DNA of 39,705 bases from assembly GCA_029261695.1 (NCBI GenBank), contig JAJDAV010000093.1, forward strand, positions 1 through 39,705, read 5' to 3'. Positions 32,840 through 39,705 of the stretch are shown piece after piece (positions within the stretch are counted from its first letter, which is position 1; every line of letters starts with the position of its first letter). The position numbers were made by a program, and so were the translations under genes. The notes beneath the pieces are model-generated. The model was not told the DNA's origin. It did not search any database and worked only from the letters and a program-made list of their open reading frames with translations. Source of the DNA: Nitrospinaceae bacterium. GTDB taxonomy: Bacteria > Nitrospinota > Nitrospinia > Nitrospinales > VA-1.

Positions 32840-33103
32840 TTATCGTAAAACTATTCCGGATTTTTTGATGACGAAGCCTTCACTTAGATCATCAATCCAT
32901 TTCATTTTTATAGCATCGTTTTTGGCAATATCCGAGCAGATATAGACACAAATTTCACAAGCCTTACATCTATCTACGGAAACATAAGCGGACTTGTCTT
33001 CTTCGCTATAGTTAATACAGTTTGACTCGGGACAGTATTGTGTGCATAGATGGCAGTTTTTAGCCGAGCAAATGTCCTTGTCAACTTCAGCAATATAGTA
33101 CAT
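32840..33103 (-). CDS. 2-oxoacid:ferredoxin oxidoreductase delta (ferredoxin-like) subunit
   Basis: 87 residues with two four-cysteine sets: C12, C17, C20, C24 and C46, C49, C52, C56, and an extra C29. These should hold two [4Fe-4S] clusters that pass electrons from the catalytic subunits to ferredoxin. The first set has a four-residue gap (CxxxxCxxCxxxC) instead of the usual two. The last gene of the alpha-beta-gamma-delta operon, 20 bases after gamma, followed by a strong terminator. Family: PorD/ForD-like. Confidence 0.88.
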   Translation of the reverse strand: MYYIAEVDKDICSAKNCHLCTQYCPESNCINYSEEDKSAYVSVDRCKACEICVYICSDIAKNDAIKMKWIDDLSEGFVIKKSGIVLR

Positions 33104-33123
33104 GTTTTCTCCAGTTTTTAACG

Positions 33124-33837
33124 TTACGCGCTGGTTGCAACAGACCTCTCATCCTCAGACCAGCCTTGATCGATGGTGTATTGAACTGCTCCATCCAAAA
33201 CTTTTTGGTTGGCTTCAAGCAGTTTCTGTTTTTTAGCAAATTTTTTCTCAATAGCACTGTCCAAAGCAGCTGTACCACCTGACACTACAATCCCTTTACC
33301 AACAAAACGGTCCTTAACAGATGCCGCCAGGGATACGGGGTCAGGGATACCAAATATCCCGGAGATTGCACCACACATGGCCATATTGGTGGCCAAATCT
33401 GTTTTTGCAAGATCATTTGCCATTTCAGTAGCAGGCAAGTAGTAGATACGTGCTTCTTTTTCTTCCAGTTCTCTTTCTTCATCGCGACTGAAAGGAATCG
33501 GCTTGTTGCTGTTGATCAAGATGATTCCTTTTTGTTTCAAGCCGGTATAAAACGGCATGGTGTACGATTTCCCAAGAGTGATTACGGATGGGTGAAAAAT
33601 CATGATAACATTTGGAAAAATTATCTCGCCAATTTCATAAATTTGCTGATTTGAAATGCGAACATAACTTTCAACGGGAGCGTTTCGTTTTTCTGATCCA
33701 AAGAAAGGAACCAGAGAACTGAAACCACCAGAGATAACCACGCCATTACTAATGATATGGGATGCGGTTACTACGCCCTGGCCTCCAATTCCAGCCATCC
33801 GAATGTTGTAACGCTTGACTTCGTATTCTTCTGCCAT
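33124..33837 (-). CDS. 2-oxoacid:ferredoxin oxidoreductase gamma subunit
   Basis: 237 residues of the PorG/KorC/ForG type. RMAGIGGQGVVTASHI opens the domain, and FFGSEKRNAPVESYVRIS is a family block; AMCGAISGIFGIPDP lies further on. The gamma subunit completes the dimer of the heterotetrameric enzyme. It starts 19 bases after beta and ends 20 bases before delta. Subunit identity is firm; substrate is not set by it. Confidence 0.9.
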   Translation of the reverse strand: MAEEYEVKRYNIRMAGIGGQGVVTASHIISNGVVISGGFSSLVPFFGSEKRNAPVESYVRISNQQIYEIGEIIFPNVIMIFHPSVITLGKSYTMPFYTGLKQKGIILINSNKPIPFSRDEERELEEKEARIYYLPATEMANDLAKTDLATNMAMCGAISGIFGIPDPVSLAASVKDRFVGKGIVVSGGTAALDSAIEKKFAKKQKLLEANQKVLDGAVQYTIDQGWSEDERSVATSA

Positions 33838-33856
33838 TTTTTATTTTCTCCTTGCT

Positions 33857-34750
33857 TTACTTGTCTGATTTTTTCTTTTTAGCTTTTTTCTCAACATCAT
33901 CCAGATACTCTTTAGCTGCGGGTGAAATGATTTCTTCGAAACCATACCGTTCTTTCTCAATTTCGAAGGCATCTTTCATAACATCCGGTGTTGGAATGGA
34001 GTACTCAATATTGCAGGAAGTATAAGCCTGGATAAAACTTGAGCCAACTTCACGTGCTACCATAATCGCGCGGCGAACCGTTCGAGCAACACGAGCCGGG
34101 TTGGTTGGAGCAAGGCGTGCAATATAATCAACTCCTGCTACCTTGGCCAGACCCATAGCATCGATCTTTTCGCCAAATTTTCCGCGTGGGGCCATTTTGA
34201 GAACTTTACCCTGATTGGTCATGCCACTTTCCTGACCACCGGTGTTTCCATAGACTTCGTTGTCGAGCATGATGGTGGTGAATTTTTCATGGCGAAACCA
34301 GCTATGCATCAAGCCCTGGAAGCCAATGTCTATAAGCCCGCCATCACCTGCCATAACCACAACGTCTTTTTTCTGATTCGGGAAACGAACTTCCAGACCC
34401 CGCTTCAACCCAGATGCAACCGCATTGGTGTCGCCATAATTACCGTAGACAAAAGGAACAGAAGCTTGAGAAATTGCCAGACGACCACATCCTGCAGTTC
34501 CAACTACAATGGAGTGCTCAGGATTAGGCATTCCAATGTAGACGAGGCGAATGAACAGTGTCATCGCACAGCCTGCACACATTGGATGCTCTTCAATAAC
34601 TTCCTTGAATTTCCCCATGTCAGTAACTTTTACTGATTGGGAATCTTTTCCATTTCGGTTGTTGTATGGGCCATGATCTACTAAATCTTTGTACTCAACT
34701 GGTAAAACGTCTTTGAACGCCGGTGACGGTCGTAAAGTTTCAAGAGACAT
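33857..34750 (-). CDS. 2-oxoacid:ferredoxin oxidoreductase beta subunit (thiamine-pyrophosphate binding)
   Basis: 297 residues. Cysteines at about 58, 61, 88 and 246 (HPMCAGCAM, TAGCGR, TSCNIEY) match the proximal [4Fe-4S] ligands, and thiamine pyrophosphate binding is shown by MAGDGGLIDIG and the NEVYGNTGGQ segment. The subunit cleaves or carboxylates the 2-oxoacid. A lysine-rich tail closes the protein. It lies 127 bases after the alpha stop, with a hairpin in that gap, which is unusual for a tight operon. Pyruvate and 2-oxoglutarate are both possible; adjacency to sucCD, about 1.1 kb from the alpha gene, makes 2-oxoglutarate attractive, but five-subunit relatives of this type in other lineages act on pyruvate. 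Confidence 0.9.
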   Translation of the reverse strand: MSLETLRPSPAFKDVLPVEYKDLVDHGPYNNRNGKDSQSVKVTDMGKFKEVIEEHPMCAGCAMTLFIRLVYIGMPNPEHSIVVGTAGCGRLAISQASVPFVYGNYGDTNAVASGLKRGLEVRFPNQKKDVVVMAGDGGLIDIGFQGLMHSWFRHEKFTTIMLDNEVYGNTGGQESGMTNQGKVLKMAPRGKFGEKIDAMGLAKVAGVDYIARLAPTNPARVARTVRRAIMVAREVGSSFIQAYTSCNIEYSIPTPDVMKDAFEIEKERYGFEEIISPAAKEYLDDVEKKAKKKKSDK

Positions 34751-34798
34751 AAAATATATCCTTTGTAAAAAGGTCTTAGATAGTATTAATTATTTATT

Positions 34799-34845
34799 AA
34801 ACAGGCTGCACTAAGCTTTAACTTAGTGTGATTATACCTGTGTTT
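34799..34845 (-). other. Hairpin in the alpha-beta gap of the oxidoreductase operon
   Basis: CACTAAG (34809-34815) pairs with CTTAGTG (34822-34828), loop CTTTAA. Flanking AAACAGG (34799-34805) can pair with CCTGTGTTT (34837-34845) with a bulge. There is no T-run. It may act as an RNA stability or processing element setting the relative expression of alpha and beta; that is inference. Confidence 0.5.
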
Positions 34846-34877
34846 AAAAGGCTAAACAATAAATCCTGGGTAATTCG

Positions 34878-36110
34878 TTATTTTACTTCTTTACGGAAAT
34901 CTGCCAGCCATTCGAGAATCATCTCGGTTGGCATTGTCATTCCGCCATATACCCTCGGTCCATTTTTAATTACACCCGTAGTACGTCCATAAAGAACAGA
35001 ACAGACCTCTTTGTGCAACCAACCTGCCTGATTGAATTCTGGAACCAGAATTCGTTTGGCACCTTTAACGGCTTCGAAAATTTCTTCTGTTGGAAAAGGA
35101 CGGATTGTTTTAATTTTAACAAGACCCACTGTTCGTCCTTTTTCGCCTTCTTGTCGAACGGCTTCACGAGCCTGAGAAACAGCACAACCGGAGGCTATGA
35201 TGAAATCTTCGGCTCCAGGATTAACAACTTCTACCAAGCCGCCAAGATAAGCGCGGAAATATTTTGCAGACCGCTCTACCGCTGCAAAGACTTCCTGCTG
35301 CCAACTTGAATGCATATGATAACTGATGAAGTTACTTTTCTGGATTGGGGCATCTCTGGAAAGACGTGCCGGTGGATTTTCGTTGTCCATTGCCGGTACT
35401 GCCGAACGCCAGCCGTCTCGCGGTGGCAATTTATACTCTTCAGGAGTAATAGAAACTGGCCCTCGTGCGTGTGTTACGAAAAAACCATCGGTAGAGACAA
35501 CTGCAGGTAATGTTACATCAACCTGCTCAGAGGCCATAATTGCCGCTAGCGGATAGTCGTAAAAGTCTTGTTGGTTCTCAGCGTGAAGCATGAGTATTCC
35601 CGTATTCAGCAAGAATGACATTTCAATGTTATCCGGCTGAATAGCAAGAGGGGTGTTGATAACTCTACACATGTTCAACATGATGATTGGGGTTCTTGCG
35701 CCAGGCCAGGAACTGACCGCTTCCAAGCCGCGCATCAGGCCGGGACCGGAAGTCGCGGTCAGGCTGCGTACGCCAGCACGGGAAGCTCCTGAGATTGCGG
35801 AAAATGTTCCGATCTCTTCTTCTGCCCTGTAATACTCTTTGATATAGCCTTCATCGTAGAGGTAACCGGCTTGCTGCATGGATTCACTTTGCGGAGTAAT
35901 GGGATAGGCAATTGCGATATCAATATTCGCACGTCTCATCGATTCTCTGGCTGCTTCACTGCCCGTGATAAATTGCTTTTCACGCGGGAGTTCATGAAAC
36001 ATTTTCATCGGATCAACTACGGTTTGCTTTTCACCTCCAGGTACCCAGTCAGCGGGTTTTCCTTCATCTACGGCCGTTCTGCAAACTGAACTACCAACCA
36101 CATTTGCCAT
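34878..36110 (-). CDS. 2-oxoacid:ferredoxin oxidoreductase alpha subunit
   Basis: 410 residues of the PorA/KorA/ForA family. TGSEAARESMRRANID with AYPITPQSESMQQ begins the pyrimidine-binding domain; RAEEEIGTFSAISGASRAG and TATSGPGLMRGLEAVS follow, and a C-terminal domain II begins near VEVVNPGAEDFIIASG. The N-terminal 45 residues before the domain are extra and polar. AAGGAG lies six bases before ATG 36110. It opens the operon and has its own near-consensus promoter about 150 bases upstream. The enzyme is central to reductive or reversible TCA carbon fixation, making 2-oxoacids from acyl-CoA and CO2 with reduced ferredoxin. Confidence 0.92.
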   Translation of the reverse strand: MANVVGSSVCRTAVDEGKPADWVPGGEKQTVVDPMKMFHELPREKQFITGSEAARESMRRANIDIAIAYPITPQSESMQQAGYLYDEGYIKEYYRAEEEIGTFSAISGASRAGVRSLTATSGPGLMRGLEAVSSWPGARTPIIMLNMCRVINTPLAIQPDNIEMSFLLNTGILMLHAENQQDFYDYPLAAIMASEQVDVTLPAVVSTDGFFVTHARGPVSITPEEYKLPPRDGWRSAVPAMDNENPPARLSRDAPIQKSNFISYHMHSSWQQEVFAAVERSAKYFRAYLGGLVEVVNPGAEDFIIASGCAVSQAREAVRQEGEKGRTVGLVKIKTIRPFPTEEIFEAVKGAKRILVPEFNQAGWLHKEVCSVLYGRTTGVIKNGPRVYGGMTMPTEMILEWLADFRKEVK

Positions 36111-36258
36111 GATAAACTCCTTATATTTTCAAAATATCAGTACTCAGAACCAAAAAAAAGCTCTGGTATAACTTAAAATAACTAATTAATAGGGCGGGAA
36201 TAAAAGGCGAGAAAACTTCCTTTTAAAGGACCGGCCCGCTTCTTAGAAAAAGAGACAC

Positions 36259-36287
36259 ATATTAGAAACAATCCGATGAACTGTCAA
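36259..36287 (-). promoter_or_regulatory. Predicted strong sigma70 promoter of the oxidoreductase operon
   Basis: On the reverse strand, TTGACA (36282-36287) and TAATAT (36259-36264) are 17 bases apart. The start would be near 36252, giving a leader of about 140 nt before the alpha ATG. It is the best promoter match I found in the window. Confidence 0.75.
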
Positions 36288-36342
36288 GCCCTAAGCCCAT
36301 AAAAAATGTGCTTTTATGTGGGTTTTGGCCTGCCTGTATTTA

Positions 36343-36666
36343 CTAAGGCTCTTGCGGTAACATTTTCTCCAAGGAACCTAACTCCTCAAAGTATTGAAAA
36401 GATTTTTCAAGGAACTCATTTAAGGATTTGTCTGTGTAAAATTTCAGGGTTTTGGTTGCCAATTCTGTAGTGTGGCAAATCTCAAAACTGGTGGTATTTT
36501 CACCGCTAAATTTGACAATTTCAACTTCCCAGTGAATCATGGCAATTTCTTCCTGAGGCCGACTTACAGCAGCCAAACCATAGTCCTTTACGCGATAAAT
36601 GAACTGGGTTCCACCATTCCCTGTAGGGTCTGAACGGGTTAAAATTAGGTTATCTTGAATAAGCAT
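36343..36666 (-). CDS. Hypothetical protein
   Basis: 107 residues, no signal peptide or membrane segment. The beginning (LILTRSDPTGNGGTQFIYR) looks like beta strands; the second half is helical (LNEFLEKSFQYFEELG). One cysteine. I do not recognise the family. It is 232 bases upstream of the alpha subunit on the same strand, but the promoter and leader in that gap indicate a separate unit. Its start (ATG 36666) is weakly preceded by GAG. A small fifth subunit, as found in some ForDABGE systems, is a possibility I cannot support from sequence. Confidence 0.65.
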   Translation of the reverse strand: MLIQDNLILTRSDPTGNGGTQFIYRVKDYGLAAVSRPQEEIAMIHWEVEIVKFSGENTTSFEICHTTELATKTLKFYTDKSLNEFLEKSFQYFEELGSLEKMLPQEP

Positions 36667-36713
36667 TTTCGTCTCATACGGGGTTTTAATTTTTTTGTTC
36701 TTTTCTGCAAACT

Positions 36714-36741
36714 TTGAAGAGCAAATAGCATATGCTAATAT
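36714..36741 (+). promoter_or_regulatory. Possible promoter with overlapping 12-base palindrome
   Basis: TTGAAG (36714-36719) and TAATAT (36736-36741) are 16 bases apart. The perfect palindrome TAGCATATGCTA (36726-36737) overlaps the -10 box, as an operator would. It lies in the divergent gap between two hypothetical genes. Both hexamers match the consensus at four of six positions. Confidence 0.35.
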
Positions 36742-36850
36742 ACCTGAAGTGAGAGGTTTATTCCATAAACTGCAATATTAAAAATATAACCTATCGGTTA
36801 AATAGGCCGCTGCAGAGCTTAATTTAGTCGAAATTCATACCTAAAAAAAC

Positions 36851-37135
36851 ATGCAACCTATTGAAATGAGTGATCCTGCAAAAATTGAAGAGTTTCTCAG
36901 TAAAATCAGCCTGAGTGGCAAAGGTTTCACCACCGAATGCCTTCTCATGGATGCTTATGATGCAGGGTTGGATTATCCGGATTATTTGAAAGCGGAGGGG
37001 GAAGACCCCGATGCGAGCTATGAAGGCAAATCTCCTGCCTGGGCGAAATACCATATGCGGCAGGGAAAACGCGTTTTTATGGTCTATGGGGATAAAGTGA
37101 AAGACCGAAGGACGCATTTCTCTGAAACGCCTTGA
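36851..37135 (+). CDS. Hypothetical protein
   Basis: 94 residues, acidic first half with a helix (AKIEEFLSKISLSGKG), then MDAYDAGLDYPDYLKAEGED and a basic C-terminal segment (KVKDRRTHFSETP). One cysteine, no signal peptide or membrane helix. I do not recognise a family. Its gene starts ATG without a clear SD, 184 bases from a divergent hypothetical gene. The following DUF1841-like gene starts about 68 bases downstream and could be co-transcribed. Confidence 0.6.
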   Translation: MQPIEMSDPAKIEEFLSKISLSGKGFTTECLLMDAYDAGLDYPDYLKAEGEDPDASYEGKSPAWAKYHMRQGKRVFMVYGDKVKDRRTHFSETP

Positions 37136-37203
37136 CCTGGTTGGCATCTTAATCATTAAAGAGCCTTCAGGACCAAATTCAACCTTTTATCGAGATATTG
37201 ATA

Positions 37204-37647
37204 GTGCAATTTGATAAGGAAACCCAAACACGAATTTTAAGAGTAGCCTCAGACAGGCATCAGGGTCGAGATCTGGAAGAATTGGATCAACGCATTGCCC
37301 ATGTCATGGATCTTCATCCAGAGTTTGAAGAAATCTGGACGATGGGGGAAATGGCGGCCTATCCGCAGGAGATAAATGGCGAGATCGTCAGCCCATTTGT
37401 GCATACCGTTTTACATACCATTGTTGATGCCCAGCTTCGTACGGAGCAACCGGAATGTGTCGAAAAAACTTTTAAGCGACTGCGCGAACAAGGTATGGAA
37501 GAGCATGAAACACTTCACGCTATCATAGCTATTTATGCGGACTTACATTTTTCAAGCTTTAGGCAGGGCAAGCCTTTTGACCAATTGGATTACGAGAGCC
37601 GGCTAGATTATCTCTCTTATGAAGACGCACCCTCGGGTGATAAATAG
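37204..37647 (+). CDS. DUF1841-like protein
   Basis: 147 residues from GTG 37204, 149 from TTG 37198. The GAG at 37192-37194 is nine bases before the GTG and only three before the TTG, so GTG is preferred. The order of conserved-looking blocks, DLHPEF, SPFVHTVLH and EEHETLHAI, fits DUF1841 (usually HPEY, NPFLHMGMH, HEAEH). The paired histidines suggest a metal-binding helical bundle. The function of DUF1841 is unknown. No signal peptide. The family assignment is tentative. Confidence 0.6.
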   Translation: MQFDKETQTRILRVASDRHQGRDLEELDQRIAHVMDLHPEFEEIWTMGEMAAYPQEINGEIVSPFVHTVLHTIVDAQLRTEQPECVEKTFKRLREQGMEEHETLHAIIAIYADLHFSSFRQGKPFDQLDYESRLDYLSYEDAPSGDK

Positions 37648-37754
37648 GTTGGTGCTTGTGTGGTTTTTCCCCAAGAGGTGATTTGCCTCTAGAGGACGGC
37701 TTGTCTCAGGGCAGAGTTCTTTTTCAAGAAGCTTAAAGAGTTAACTTTTTGGTC

Positions 37755-37782
37755 AGCCCTTCTGGCTTTACGCCGAGGGGCT
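37755..37782. terminator. GC-rich hairpin at the sucD stop, possible terminator for the rightward genes
   Basis: An 11-pair stem with one bulge and one G-U pair: AGCCCTTCTGGC (37755-37766) with GCCGAGGGGCT (37772-37782), loop TTTAC. On the forward strand it is followed eight bases later by TTTTT (37790). The reverse strand has no T-run there. It overlaps the sucD stop codon. Confidence 0.4.
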
Positions 37783-38650
37783 ATAGAACTTTTTGGATTG
37801 TTTTTCCCAAGTCTGCAGGACTCTTCACAACTTTAATCCCACACCGTTTCATTATCTTCATTTTTTCTTCAGCAGTGCCTTGACCTCCGGAGATAATGGC
37901 ACCCGCATGTCCCATACGACGACCTGGAGGAGCGGTTTGCCCAGCGATGAACCCAACGACAGGTTTGGTGACATGTTTTTTGATGTAGTAGGCCGCTTCA
38001 TCTTCGGCGGTTCCACCAATTTCACCGATCATACAAATGGCTTTGGTTCCACGGTCTTTCTGAAAAAGTTCCAGTACGTCAATGAAGCGTGTGCCAATGA
38101 TCGGGTCGCCGCCAATTCCCACACAAGTGGACTGACCTATACCCAACGCGGTCAACTGACCAACGGCTTCATAGGTGAGCGTTCCACTTCGAGAAATGAT
38201 TCCTACATTTCCTTTTTTATGGATGTGCGCCGGCATGATGCCAATTTTGGCTTTGCCTGGAGAAATAACTCCCGGGCAGTTGGGTCCGACCAGTCTGCTG
38301 TTGGTTCCTTGCAGATATTTATGGACATTGACCATATCGCTGACAGGAATGCCTTCGGTGATGCAGATGATAAGTTCGATGCCCGCATCAGCGGCTTCTA
38401 AAATTGCATCGGCTGCAAATGGCGGTGGTACAAAAACCATGGTCGCGTTGGCTTTGGTTTTTTTTGCGGCATCGGCTACGGTGTTGAACACCGGAACTTT
38501 GCCGAGCACGGTCTGCCCGCCTTTGCCTGGGGTCACGCCCCCTACTACCTTGGTTCCATATAGCATGGACTGCTCGGTGTGAAACATGCCTTCACGACCC
38601 GTTATACCTTGAGTGATCAGTCTGGTTTTTTCGTCTACGAGTATGCTCAT
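37781..38650 (-). CDS. sucD: Succinyl-CoA synthetase (ADP-forming) alpha subunit
   Basis: 289 residues, typical length. It opens [20 protein letters not shown], the CoA-binding fold. The phosphorylated active-site histidine is about residue 246 in [34 protein letters not shown] and [10 protein letters not shown] are further conserved blocks. With SucC it interconverts succinate and succinyl-CoA, in the reductive direction feeding a 2-oxoglutarate:ferredoxin oxidoreductase. The start overlaps the sucC stop by four bases (ATGA). Confidence 0.97.
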   Translation of the reverse strand: MSILVDEKTRLITQGITGREGMFHTEQSMLYGTKVVGGVTPGKGGQTVLGKVPVFNTVADAAKKTKANATMVFVPPPFAADAILEAADAGIELIICITEGIPVSDMVNVHKYLQGTNSRLVGPNCPGVISPGKAKIGIMPAHIHKKGNVGIISRSGTLTYEAVGQLTALGIGQSTCVGIGGDPIIGTRFIDVLELFQKDRGTKAICMIGEIGGTAEDEAAYYIKKHVTKPVVGFIAGQTAPPGRRMGHAGAIISGGQGTAEEKMKIMKRCGIKVVKSPADLGKTIQKVL

Positions 38651-39705
38651 TTGATTGCTTTGACCACCTTTTGGGCTCCATCTTTCATTCCATCTCCAAT
38701 TAGAAAATTGAGACCGGAATCTTTAAGAATTTGGTGCCCTTCTTCCATATTTGTGCCTTCCATGCGAACCACAACCGGAATTTTAATATGGAGTTTTTTA
38801 GTTGCAGCGACCACGCCCCGGGCAAGAATATCGCACCGAAGAATACCGCCAAATATATTAATGAAAATTCCTTTTACGGTGGAGTCGGAAATGAGAATTC
38901 TAAATGCGTTTTCTATCATTTCTTCATCTGCTCCGCCGCCAACATCGAGAAAGTTTGCCGGTTCACCACCGGATAATTTAATGATATCCATCGTGCCCAT
39001 TGCCAGCCCAGCTCCATTGACCATGCAGCCAATATTGCCATCGAGCTTGATGTAGTTGAGGTTGAATTTGCTTGCCTCGACTTCCATCGGGTCTTCTTCA
39101 TCGGTATCGCGAAAGGTTTGCGTATCCTTATGTCGGTACATGGCGTTGTCATCAATGTCTACCTTGGCATCAAGAGCCAGAACTCGATCATCTGAAGTGA
39201 TGACAAGAGGGTTGATCTCCAGCATCGAGCAATCTTCTTTTACGAACGCATCGTAGAGATTAATGATGAAGGGGATGATAGCTTTAAGTGCTGCACCTTC
39301 CAAGTTCAGGGCAAATGCTATTTTCCGCGCCAGATAGGGTTGAACCCCGATAACCGGGTCTACCACTTCTTTAATAATTTTTTCAGGAGTGTCTGCCGCG
39401 ACCTCTTCTATTTCCATACCGCCCGCTTCAGAGGCCATGATTAGCACTCGGCTGGTTTCCCGGTCTACAAGGATACCCATATAGAGCTCTTTGGCGATAG
39501 ACATGCCTTCTTCAATCAAAACCTTTTTTACCAGGCGACCTTCAGGTCCTGTTTGCGGTGTGACCAGAGTCATGCCAATAATTTTACCGGCATGCTTTTC
39601 TGCTTCTGCCGGGCTTTTGGCAAGCTTGACTCCGCCGCCTTTGCCTCGACCACCTGCATGAATCTGGGCTTTGACCACGACCACATCTGTCCCCACTTTT
39701 TTGGC
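38647..39705 (-). CDS. sucC: Succinyl-CoA synthetase beta subunit, 5' end missing
   Basis: About 352 codons to the right edge. The frame is continuous to the last base, reading [19 protein letters not shown] at the edge, so the GTG near 39696 is an internal valine, and about 40 N-terminal residues lie outside. The ATP-grasp domain has [35 protein letters not shown] is the metal/nucleotide-binding block, and [19 protein letters not shown] begins the C-terminal CoA-ligase domain, with GGGADEE and FINIFGGI. Grips ATP or GTP and succinate; the ATP/GTP choice is not set here. Confidence 0.96.
   Translation of the reverse strand, partial: AKKVGTDVVVVKAQIHAGGRGKGGGVKLAKSPAEAEKHAGKIIGMTLVTPQTGPEGRLVKKVLIEEGMSIAKELYMGILVDRETSRVLIMASEAGGMEIEEVAADTPEKIIKEVVDPVIGVQPYLARKIAFALNLEGAALKAIIPFIINLYDAFVKEDCSMLEINPLVITSDDRVLALDAKVDIDDNAMYRHKDTQTFRDTDEEDPMEVEASKFNLNYIKLDGNIGCMVNGAGLAMGTMDIIKLSGGEPANFLDVGGGADEEMIENAFRILISDSTVKGIFINIFGGILRCDILARGVVAATKKLHIKIPVVVRMEGTNMEEGHQILKDSGLNFLIGDGMKDGAQKVVKAIK

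Noticed and set aside
37743-37796. Direct repeat AACTTTTTGG flanking the hairpin by sucD as an att-like or insertion footprint
   Set aside because: Ten AT-rich bases are easily expected by chance, and the second copy encodes the end of SucD.
39694-39696. GTG at 39696 as the true sucC start
   Set aside because: The frame continues to the edge with AKKV and the family has about 40 residues upstream, so this is an internal valine.

Overview
The window looks like the chromosome of an AT-rich, Gram-negative-type bacterium with a reductive or reversible TCA cycle. My best guess is a marine, Nitrospina-like member of the Nitrospinota. The evidence is a four-gene 2-oxoacid:ferredoxin oxidoreductase set close to succinyl-CoA synthetase, an NtrY-type kinase coupled to a DUF4390 protein, a freestanding EF-G-like protein and an IHF/MerR pair. 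The lineage is inferred from gene content; no rRNA gene is present to fix it. I see no tRNA or rRNA genes, CRISPR arrays, insertion sequences, integrases or phage genes. Nearly all of the window is core genome.

Layout. 1-4.9 kb: the edge of a leftward gene of unknown function, cinA, a small zinc-ribbon membrane protein, a convergent rhomboid protease, and a large NACHT-like NTPase fused to a formylglycine-generating-enzyme-like (C-type-lectin-fold) domain. 5.1-12.7 kb: a tight rightward operon with a response regulator carrying a degenerate HD-GYP domain, motA, motB, the riboflavin genes ribD-ribE-ribBA-ribH, nusB and a metallophosphoesterase. 12.7-18.9 kb: a good sigma70 promoter, a TPR/amidase cell-wall hydrolase, der, an EF-G-like GTPase, an IHF-like protein and a MerR regulator, ending at an inverted repeat shared with a convergent peroxiredoxin-like gene. 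19.6-21.9 kb: the least recognisable part, with an exported HExxH metallopeptidase, a DUF1566-like protein and a ribbon-helix-helix-like small protein.

22-32.7 kb: a long leftward run with gaps of under about 80 bases or overlaps. In transcription order it is ndk, a secreted protein, fmdB-like, PTPS/queD-like, folE, phoH, ybeY, a HIT hydrolase, mutS, a sugar-nucleotide epimerase, DUF4390 and ntrY. 32.8-36.3 kb: the 2-oxoacid:ferredoxin oxidoreductase operon (alpha, beta, gamma, ferredoxin-like delta), starting at a near-consensus promoter with a leader of about 140 nt and ending in a strong intrinsic terminator. 36.3-37.6 kb: three small genes, one of them DUF1841-like. 37.8 kb to the end: sucD and a 5'-truncated sucC, leftward.

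The oxidoreductase and succinyl-CoA synthetase would together interconvert succinate, succinyl-CoA and 2-oxoglutarate if the oxidoreductase uses 2-oxoglutarate, but the sequence alone does not settle pyruvate versus 2-oxoglutarate. The strongest candidates for something undescribed are the NACHT/FGE-like fusion, whose lectin-fold domain appears to lack the catalytic cysteine pair; the response regulator with a degenerate HD-GYP domain joined to motAB; and the metallopeptidase/DUF1566/RHH group.
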